Positions 50,299 through 58,780 of a stretch of 64,000 nucleotides of DNA are shown piece by piece. The stretch is taken from assembly GCA_023525715.1 (NCBI GenBank), contig CM042011.1:58939854-59003853 (forward strand), in the 5' to 3' direction. A program made the position numbers and the translations under genes. The notes under the pieces were generated by a model, which was not told the origin of the DNA, searched no databases, and was given only the letters and a program-made list of their open reading frames with translations. The stretch is from Cichorium intybus. Its lineage: Eukaryota; Streptophyta; Magnoliopsida; Asterales; Asteraceae. The first letter of the stretch is position 1; the number at the start of each line of letters is the position of its first letter.

Positions 50299-50688
50299 AG
50301 TTCTCCCCCCCTTTATAAGATTTCGTCCCCGGAATCTCCAACGTTGACATACACTTATTCTTCCACTCAATCATTCTCTATTTCAACACAATACGGTTGT
50401 ATTAGTAAACCCAAAGGGTATTACAATACTGGCACATTAACCACCTCTAATCAACTAGGCCAACATATTGAGACTAATAAGTACTCGTTATGTAATCTCA
50501 TATACTCACAATACTGACATCATGGATGCAAGGTACTTGTTATGCATCGTATAATCATAATCACATGTTCTCCACATCATATCACAACCCCTGCTATTCA
50601 CAACCTCAACAGCTCAGCTATTCACCAGACACCCGACTGTATGTGTGTTAGAACTGCCAGCCAATAAAGCCATCACAACACTTGTATA

Positions 50689-50955
50689 TGGTCCCACCAC
50701 AATTACTGCTCATAAGATCCACAACACATATGTGGTCTTACCAAATGTGGCCCCACTAAATAAGTGGTCACAACCACAAGTACTATTAACCCCCAGAATA
50801 AATGGTCACAACTACAAGTTACCAGTGGCCCCACGGAATAGGTGGTCCCAACCACAAGTACAAGTAGCCCCATAGCATAAGTGGTCCCAACCACAATACT
50901 AGTAGCCCCACCTAATAAGTGGTCCCAACTACAAGTATAAGTGGCCCCACAGAAT
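50689..50955. repeat. 39-bp minisatellite in LARD-like element
   Basis: Six to seven units with period 38-39 bp. GTGGCCCCAC-like starts occur at 50747, ~50786, 50825, 50864, 50902 and 50941, each followed by TAAGTGGTC(A/C)CAACCACAAGTA. Thirteen codons per unit, so both strands show 13-residue periodicity (for example WSQPQV on plus, VVGTTY on minus). Confidence 0.88.
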
Positions 50956-51310
50956 AAACAGCTTTTCCCTCTAAAGGCTTAACGGTTAACACACATACGA
51001 CTGCACAGCTCTGCAACCAACCACATGACACCAAGAATCCTCATATCAGCTCAGCCTCTACATACAACTACAAAATCTCCACCTACCATAGGATACCATA
51101 TCCATGGTTATCACCACTTAATACTTACGTATTCGTCCGCACAGCTAATATCAACTAGATATTCAACCATCTACCGACACAGTTTATCCACGGTTACTTG
51201 CCTACGAGTTACCTACTTAAGAGGTATTCACTTAGTCTATTACCCAACACACATATGCTAACAAGATGGTTATCTTAGCCAGTTAGCAATATTTTCTCAA
51301 CTTATTATTT
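50956..51310. other. LARD-like interior, no gene
   Basis: No recognisable coding sequence between the minisatellite and the small ORF. 51833-52654 is likewise without a recognised gene. Confidence 0.6.
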
Positions 51311-51832
51311 TCATATACTAACAGATTTTAAGTACATGATACACTGATAGGCCACATCTAGCCTATTATGATACATTCGTTCATAGTATTCACTACCTAC
51401 ATGAATACCCTTACGCCACACCACTATGTCATCTGCACTCTCACGAGTTGTTATTATATGTCCATCCCGTATACATGTACTTCTCTTGTACGGGAATGGA
51501 TAAAACTCTAATTCTGCAAACATACGACACCACGTATAAAACCTTATGTTTCTAGCATATACACGTATATCTGTACGTATATTTTTCACATCTATATACT
51601 GCTTTAGTTCACGTATGTCTTCTTCCAAATTATGCTATCCAGTTACTGGATCCCAATTTCTGCTGATACGCTCACATACATCCTCAGCCTTCATCATTAT
51701 CGTACTACAGTCGTCTGACACACTTCGTATATAAAACTTGTTAACCTGCAACTGTAGATGACCTGGAAGCCTCACATATATCTCCATATCTGGAAATGAA
51801 ATTTGCGACTTATGCTCTTCTCTAAATAACAT
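51311..51832 (-). pseudogene. Small ORF of unknown family in LARD-like element, one in-frame stop
   Basis: One continuous minus-strand frame of 174 codons, broken by a single TAG at 51635-51637. The first part starts MLFREEHKSQISFPD and contains EIYVRLPGHLQLQVNKFYI. The second part contains EEDIRELKQYIDVKN, FYTWCRMFAELEFYPFP and GSEYYERMYHNRL. It is rich in charged and aromatic residues and looks protein-like, not random, in an element that otherwise codes for nothing. No domain recognised; not gag, pol or a known RNA-binding motif by eye. It is on the same strand as the element. It may be a captured host exon or an element-specific gene; whether the TAG is a mutation or real is open. Confidence 0.55.
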
Positions 51833-52669
51833 TACGTTTATTTATAGTCAATCAAAATCGACTATTCTGGCAATCAACATCTTTTTTTATCATTCATTAT
51901 CTGTGCTTTTCTTAGTAACGAAGAGACTTAACGTGTCACTTTTGCACAGCTCGTCTACTATAGTCACATCAACTGTTCATTACTTAATTATTAAGAAATG
52001 AAACGTCACTAGATTCTCAATCTCCAGCGTCCTAATTGATCCCAATAAACTCTATGATTGCCAACCAATAGAATGAACAAATACAGTTTATCAGCATATA
52101 CACCAATTAGTTATACCCTCAGTGTATTGGATTCCTTACGACCAACTCCCGATTCGAACGCGGATCCTGTGCTTTCAATAGTAGGAGCTCTACTACTATC
52201 TTCCACACCTACCCTCGTTCGTTTCAGAACTTGTCCAGGAGTCCCTAATTCACTTCTCACGATACTTTTACCACCTATACCCCAGGTTGTTTTACGAACA
52301 TAGTCGTAGAAAATCTTTCAAAATAAAAAGGATTTACCTTATGGATATCACTTATCAAGGAACATGCAACTTGGCCAACTCAAAAATTCTAGGACTATTT
52401 AGTTCCTACTGCCTACACTTTAATGGCATTTAAGCACACATATATTACAGAAATAGCAACAAAGACTAAGCACTTAACCTTTTCCCCACTGACGTCGGCT
52501 GACGGTACACACTGCGTCTTTGCAACAACATTCATTTAACCCCTTACTCGAAAAACAACTTATAATTTCTTGTAAAAATATTTTCAAAGAAAACTTTTAA
52601 GTCTCAAGCTTGAGATCAAAACCCATCAAGTGAGTCTGATTCACTCAAGCCTTGGCTCTGATACCAACT

Positions 52670-54056
52670 TGTAACACCCGGTTTTTAATAAAACATCTTC
52701 ATTTAAATAAATATCAATTTATTCAATAATTAACATTTTGAAGATATTTAGAAATCATTTAAACATCAATTCACCGCATAAATCTCCACATAAGTAGCAT
52801 CAGTGTGTACCCGTCATGCCTGTCCGTCATTTTCACCTGTACAACCTGAAATGGTAATTTAAAAGAGAAAGGATAAGCACACGGCTTAGTGAGTTCCAAC
52901 AACTACACAACATATCAGCTACACATACTTTACCCCTAATAGGAAAAATACAACCACACGTCACATAATCTGCTCTACCCAGTATATTGGATTATATCCT
53001 CCTATACGTATCTGCTCAGTAAATCTAATTCCCCGGCTCAGCACTTAGAGCCGCACATACCCTGTACGTCCAGTCATGCGTATCTGCTCAGTGTATTTTG
53101 CACGTATCTCTATATTACTCAGTACGTCGAGCCCATACACACCATAACCCAACCCATGCAATTATAACAGGAAGGTATATACACACAACTTGGTATAATT
53201 CACCAACATATTATAAACATCTTATAAGCACACAAAATACAGTAAAGCACATATAACGTCCACACAATGTAGTGAGAAACTCACCTGATTATAGTCGACT
53301 ACAGCGTTTATCTCTGCTTCGTATTCCCTCTTTAACTGTTAACACCGTAAGACATTTATCACTCTTTACTCCTTAACTATCTTATAGTTGCATCATTAAA
53401 TTCTTCCATAATTCCAACATGATACCTCGTGATTTATCAAGTAAAGGATAGCCAGGTAGAAGATTAGTTGGGGTGGCAGGATCCTTTCAGCATTTTAGCC
53501 TTTCGGAAAATCCAACAACCAGATCCCAAGTAATCGGCCTAGACACCATCCTCGTAAGTAAATCACTCGGTATTATTTTTGGAATTACGAATAATATAAC
53601 CTCTACATTTTATAGTTTAACACTTATAAACTACTAGAGAAATACGATAGCAATTACTCACTTAAGATTGGCGTTTTCGCAAAGCCTTGGCACGTTTCCC
53701 GTTCCGCTATTCCAACACTTCCCGAGCACCTCGTTACCAGCTACCGCTCGCTCCTAACTCCTCCTGACCTATTTTCCTCACCAGAACACTCCTCGATATC
53801 GTAAGGTTGTTTGGTGTTTGTTGTGGGTTGAAATGAAGAAGTTGTGCCTCTATTTATAGGGCTTGAAAACACTATTCACGACGTCATCACGACATCATCG
53901 TCGACATCATCACGACATCATCGTCGACGTCATCACGAGGTAAGCGCTTACTTCATTTCTCGGGTACTATTCACGCTGGAGTACTATTCACACCGGAGTT
54001 ACTATTCACGCCGGAGTTACTATTCACAATTTTTTTTTTGAAAAACGGTCGTTACA
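52670..54056 (-). repeat. 5' LTR of LARD-like element
   Basis: 1387 bp. TATA box at 53848-53858 and the same motif arrays at about 53878-53938 and 53962-54027. Confidence 0.93.
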
Positions 54057-54061
54057 TCAGT

Positions 54062-54391
54062 GAACATGATAGAAGCAGATATCTCTTTAGAAACAGAGTT
54101 CAAAATCCAGGATATTACCAATTTATTGTTGCGCATCCAAGCACTGAGATTAGGATCTTGAGAATATGGCTTGAGAAGAGTACCGTCGATGAATCCAGTC
54201 TTGTTCTTGACGGAAAGAGCAATCTGCATAGCTTGACTCCGTGAGTTGTAATTTTCGCCAATGAGCACTTGAGAAACGAGAACAAAACCAGGACTATCGG
54301 AATGATGCAAATAATAAGGATGAGATCTATCATCCATAGGAGAAATGATAGAACCAGTAAAATTGTTCGATGCCGATGGATTAGTCGACAT
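54062..54391 (-). pseudogene. copia gag N-terminal part, cut by LARD-like element
   Basis: Starts MSTNPSASNN, followed by the copia gag opening HHSDSPGFVLVSQVLIGENY and KNKTGFIDGTLLKP. It is the N-terminal piece of the gag whose remainder lies at 47652-48911. The insertion at 48912-54056 split it, and the TSD TCAGT (48907-48911 and 54057-54061) shows that nothing was lost. Confidence 0.92.
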
Positions 54392-54553
54392 GATTCACAA
54401 ATCAATTAGTGAAGATACACACGAATGACTAATTGAACTAAAGAAATGAAGAAAAAAAATCAGCCGACAGATTGACCGGAGAAGATGATCGGAAAACCAA
54501 AGGAGACGAAACAGAAAATTAATTCGGAAGCTTCTTTTTCCGCTCTGATACCA

Positions 54554-54755
54554 TATCACATTTATGAAATGAAAGAGATTTTCATTTATGAATAAAGAAA
54601 TGAGCAATAGCTTGTTACATATTTATATGGAAAAGAAAAGTCGATCTAACAACCCTTCAATGGCTGCTAACCAATCTCAAATTAAGTTACAATATCTACC
54701 TCTAACTATTACAAATGTGCACTAACTACCCAAATACAAAATAATATCCCTAATA
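54554..54755 (-). repeat. 5' LTR of nested-host copia
   Basis: 202 bp, about six differences from the 3' LTR. The primer-binding site TGGTATCAGAGC follows directly on the minus strand (54542-54553). Confidence 0.92.
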
Positions 54756-55868
54756 CCTCACCGTTCTTAAATTTAATTACACGAGATTTAATAAGCTGGT
54801 TGAAGAGTGAGAATTGCAACAGGGAGTGCATTTACCGAGAAGTCCATGGGATTCAAAGGTACAGTAGGAAGACGACCACGTCAAAACTGTGATAAGGAAG
54901 CTTCTCTTTACTGTTTGAATTGTACGAGTTAAGGAGCAACCCAATAAAAACAATTAGCAAGGAATAACCATAATTGGGTTAATAATTAGGCGATAACTCA
55001 ACAATAGAATCAAAAATAGTTTATCTACTATACTTTTTTAAACCATAAATGATAGAGTTGCGATATATCTAAAACTAACAAACTCCTCACAACAATCTAT
55101 CTAATATTCATGTTTGGAGACCGAAACATGTAAATTATCCACCCACGACAATTCCTCTGGACACCAAATTCGGTCTAGATGGCATTCTACGAATGAGTCA
55201 CAACATCTGAACCGTAGATCTATAGGTGGAGACATGTATGGATAATCGATTGAAGGTGAAAGCGATGGGCACGTTGGTAAGTCATCTACACTAATTTTGA
55301 GACAAAGATCACCGTTATTAGCTTTCAACAACACGATTGAATTGCCGACTACAAGAATCAATGTCCGATGAGCACACCCAAGTCCAGGAACACAGTCGTT
55401 CGTCCTGTGCACATCTCTCCGGAGAGACCCCCACTGCCAGCCTCACCCCTTACGTGATTAGAACTCACAAGCTCCAGGAGGACGAAATCGACCCAGTTGT
55501 TGAGTAAGTCTTCAAGGTCTGCGAGCTGAGTGTTCTAGACACGGAGGAGAGAGAGAGAGAGGGAGATAGAGAGAGAGGTACGGGGTGGGGGTGGGGGTAT
55601 TTTTATTAATAAAATAATTAAGTAATTCAAAGAAAAAGGAAAAAGAAATAAAAGGGGCATTTTAGTCTTTTTACCTGACCCAGGGACCGATTTGTAGCGT
55701 TTCGCAAACCTTAGAGACCACCAACATGATTTTCCAATACTTGGTCCTAGTGTGAAAGATTTGGTAACCACAGGACCAAAACTGTAATTTACTCTAAATT
55801 ATATTATGCTATCTTACAAACAATTATTAATATTTTAAATAATTATCATATGATCAAAATTAGAAAAT

Positions 55869-56321
55869 GGGAAAATGACTTATAAGGGTAATTATGTTTC
55901 AAAACTGTTCAAAAAACACCATCCAAGTTTGGTATGTTCAAAAAAATCATCCAAGTAAGACATTTGTACAAACAACACCATCCAAGTAAGGCTTTTGTAC
56001 AAAAAACACTAACGAACTACATGTTTTGTTCAAATTTTACCCGATGGTAACCGGCTCTTGCAGGTTAAAGGATGACTTGGCCTAATATTTAGTGACATGG
56101 CATAATAACAGATGAACAGTTTAACCTGCAAGAGCCGGTTACCATCGGGTAAAATTTAAACAAAACATGTAGTTCGTTGGTGTTTTTTGTACAAAGGCCT
56201 TACTTGGATTGTGTTTTTTGTACAGAGGCTTTACTTGGATGATGTTTTTTGAACAAACCAAACTTGGATGGTGTTTTTTGAACATTTTTGAAACATAATT
56301 ACCATTATAAGTCATTTTCCC
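55869..56321. mobile_element. Long-TIR MITE with perfect 9-bp TSD
   Basis: Starts GGGAAAATGACTTATAA and ends TTATAAGTCATTTTCCC. The arms pair over about 200 bp (for example ACCCGATGGTAACCGGCTCT against AGAGCCGGTTACCATCGGGT), with a central loop of about 50 bp near 56080. TSD TTAGAAAAT at 55860-55868 and 56322-56330. Each arm contains short diverged repeats of CACCATCCAAGT / ACTTGGATGGTG. A Mutator-type non-autonomous element; would fold into one long hairpin RNA. Confidence 0.92.
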
Positions 56322-56622
56322 TTAGAAAATATTGAAACAGGTAGGTTTTCTATTAATTAATCATAAAAATAGCTAAAATTAATATTAAATCGAGAACTAT
56401 ATTTGATTTTATTACTTGCAAGCTGTGTGTCGATATTATTCAATTATATAGATTTTAATAAATGTTTATCTTGTCATATCGTTAAAGTCGTTAAAATTTA
56501 TATATTCATTCAGTGTTAAAATTATTATTTTTAAAAATAATACAACTTACAAGATTATTTTTGAATGGTATACACTTGTTAAAATTTACGTCTATAATAT
56601 TAATCTGTCTAAGACGTGGATA

Positions 56623-56790
56623 TAGACCTGACGATTCGTGTATTCGTGTCTCACACGAATTTCACACAATACAAATACACAAAGAGAAATAAGCTTTATC
56701 TCCATTTTTAAAATATATTCGTTTCGTGTATTCGTGTCGTGTCGTGTCTCTCACAGACTTGTGTATTCGTGTCTCAAATTGTCAGGTCTA
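56623..56790. mobile_element. Small hAT-like MITE, 168 bp
   Basis: Perfect 10-bp terminal inverted repeats TAGACCTGAC / GTCAGGTCTA. Flanks CGTGGATA (56615-56622) and CGTGCATA (56791-56798) agree in seven of eight bases, fitting a hAT 8-bp TSD. The inside has repeated TTCGTGTATTCGTGTC words. Confidence 0.65.
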
Positions 56791-57060
56791 CGTGCATATT
56801 CCCCTACTTAAAAGTTAAAATTAGTCGTTTATCTTGTAAAATTACGACGTTGTTGTTTACCATAGTAATTTGACGTTATTCATTGTCTTTAAAATAATAG
56901 CCTAATAGGTTCTGATTTGTATTCGTTGGATACCATCGGTTTTTTTAGTGATTCTTTAATTTTTTTATTAGAAGGAATATAAATAAATAATATGTAGAAA
57001 AGTGAGAAGTTGTTTGAATTATCGTAAATACTGTATGTTACTAATTCATGTTTCTCGAAA

Positions 57061-58227
57061 ATTGTTGAATGCTAAAAGGTGAGTAAACGCCCTTTGAATA
57101 GGGTACACCGATTCGTGTGAACATTCATTACTAGTTTGACAAAATGAAACATATTCTACGGTTTGACTTGACATTGACCGGACATACACCATAACTTATA
57201 AAGTTATAACTTATAAAGAACTTTCAAATTTTATCGTTGTTCTTTTTCATTTTAAATTTAATAATTCTTATCATTTTAATACTAATAATAATCTATCATG
57301 CAATGCAGCGTATGCTAGTAGAGATGGATGGAGGGGAGGGGGAGGCGCAATGCAAGGTTCGGCGATTAGTTTGGGTCCTTTTCGCGCCACGGCCCGCTTC
57401 CGCTTCTAAATATTGTAATTGACTTTGTTTTGCACCATCTCTTTTTGACTTTATAAAGATTATTTAACCGAACCAGTGAATCAGTTACGGTTCACATTTT
57501 TTGTAAAACATGACTAATTGGAAAGGTGAAACAAATTATTTATTTTCTTTTATTGCACTTTTAATCCAAATTTTATGATTGATTTCAACGATTTTGTTAT
57601 TGGCTTCCATGAAATAAAAGTTATATAAACAAATAGTTTTCTTTTGTTAAACGGAAAATATTTTTCTTTGGATGGAGATTTTACACTCGTATTTAGAAGT
57701 GACAATAAATAAAAAATAATATTTGTTTGATACAATATTATAATTGAAATTTAAATAATTAAACAAAAACAAACAACACAATTAATCACTTAAATTTAGC
57801 ATAACGATTTCATATTAAAAAAGAGTCAATGTCAAAATAATTACAAATCAATTGAAATCATTTGTTCATCTAAAATAAAATGTTGAATTATATCGAAATA
57901 AAAAGATATTGAAAACATTTGTTTTCCATATGTCTTCATGTTTATAAGTCATGTCATCATCAACACTTTCGTAACACAATTAACAAATCTAGAACTTTAC
58001 TTTTAGAATTTGTACAATGTCCTTAAAAGAAGTTTTCAAAGTACAATATTGTAAATTGGTACAACTTTTAAAGTGCAATGCCTTGAATGAAAAGAATGTG
58101 AATATACACCGCATTAATTGAAAAAATGAAGTTAAGATGCTATAATAAAACACAACTTTGAACATTGATGAACACTAATGCAAAATCGGCAAGTATGTAG
58201 ATGTATATATGCAACACACCCAGTAAA
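57061..58227. other. Intergenic stretch, nothing firmly identified
   Basis: AT-rich, except for a GC-rich island at about 57305-57410 (purine-rich run then CGCGCC) inside an unrecognised short ORF (57237-57422). No element ends seen. Confidence 0.5.
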
Positions 58228-58232
58228 TACCT

Positions 58233-58640
58233 TGTTAGGAAATAGACCTAAATCTATAGCCTATTGCCTAGGAATAATAACGAGAATATAAATGCGGAAA
58301 TATAAACACAAAGTATCGACACAGAGATTTACGTGGTTCGGTCCAAGATGACCTACGTCCACGGGCAGGAGAGAGTATTCTTTATTCCAGAGCTAAATAC
58401 AGGTGTTACAGAGCGTACCTAGATTACTAGTAAATCGGCCTCTTCTGACTACTGACTTCAGACTTTACGACCTGACGGCTTGCTAAAACCCTAATGACCA
58501 GCCTTTATATTTATAGGCATTACAAGAAACCCTAGCCGTACCCTAGCTGTTCACGGCCCACGCGACGCGGGCACTTAATGGGCCGCGGCGCGCGTGTTTA
58601 CAATTCATCCGGGTTTTAATTCCCAATTCACTATTTAACA
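58233..58640 (-). repeat. 3' LTR of Tork-like copia
   Basis: 408 bp. TATAAATATA read in reverse at 58506-58515. CGCGACGCG at 58561-58569 lies upstream of it. Confidence 0.93.
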
Positions 58641-58780
58641 ATCTCCACCTTGAATTGCGAATTCAACATAGCTCCACCTCGCTCTAGAAACCAAAAAACT
58701 TCCTCTCGTCTCCTGCCAGCTTGCCCCGTAGGGACTTACCTCCTGCGAACATCAACCAAGTTCAAGCATAGCTCGAACTT

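Larger units (their letters stand above)
48912..54056 (-). mobile_element. LARD-like non-autonomous LTR element
   Basis: 5145 bp inside the copia gag. The LTRs are exactly 1387 bp each (48912-50298, 52670-54056), with TG/CA ends (TGTAA...TTACA) and at least seven differences between them, all transitions. The TSD TCAGT is perfect. A tRNA-Met primer site (TGGTATCAGAGCC, minus strand, about 52655-52667) follows the right LTR after three bases. The tract AAAGGGGGGGAGA (minus) precedes the left LTR, so it is oriented minus. The 2371-bp interior has no gag, protease, RT or integrase, only a short unknown ORF (51311-51832) and a minisatellite. It must be mobilised by another element's proteins. The parent family is unknown; the tRNA-Met primer site alone does not decide between copia and gypsy. 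Confidence 0.92.
32392..54755 (-). mobile_element. Ty1/copia element with two nested insertions
   Basis: Minus-strand copia. The LTRs are 202 bp (32392-32593 left, 54554-54755 right) and differ at about six positions. The TSD CCTCA is perfect (32387-32391 and 54756-54760). The tRNA-Met primer site lies beside the right LTR (54542-54553) and the polypurine tract GAGGGGGGGA beside the left (32594-32603). The LTR begins TA and ends TA on the coding strand (TATTAGGG ... GTGATA) in place of TG...CA, a known but uncommon class of copia termini. Two later elements interrupt it: an Athila element in pol (34060-46352) and a LARD-like element in gag (48912-54056). Removing both leaves about 4.9 kb, a usual copia length. 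Confidence 0.93.
31878..55794. mobile_element. MULE-like element split by a 22-kb retrotransposon nest
   Basis: Its two ends are terminal inverted repeats of about 150 bp. The left starts AACTAAATTACAGTTTTGGT (31878). The right end read in reverse starts GAGTAAATTACAGTTTTGGT (55794). Both arms carry CTTTCACA.TAGGA.CAAGTATT, CGAAACGCTACAAATC and GGATCAG/GGGTCAG. The flanks TAAATTATG (31869-31877) and TAAATTATA (55795-55803) match in eight of nine bases, a Mutator-type TSD. Without the copia insertion the element would be about 1.55 kb. It has no transposase, so it is non-autonomous. The interior has a (CT)n run (32110-32141) and exon-like pieces (32153-32390 plus; 55101-55412 minus), possibly captured host gene fragments. 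Confidence 0.8.
55795..57060. repeat. Right copy of the ancestral tandem duplication
   Basis: Aligns by eye with 30160-31480 after removal of inserted elements. It holds a 453-bp MITE and a 168-bp hAT-like MITE that the left copy lacks. Divergence is large (roughly a fifth to a quarter of positions by eye), so the duplication is older than all insertions. Confidence 0.75.

Noticed and set aside
50689..50955. Regularly spaced 39-bp units considered as a CRISPR-like array
   Set aside because: The units are contiguous with no unique spacers, and the host is a plant. It is a minisatellite.
46353..54391. The separated gag, protease and integrase pieces considered as independent elements
   Set aside because: Matching TSDs (AGGGG, TCAGT), same strand and continuous domain order show they belong to the single copia at 32392-54755.
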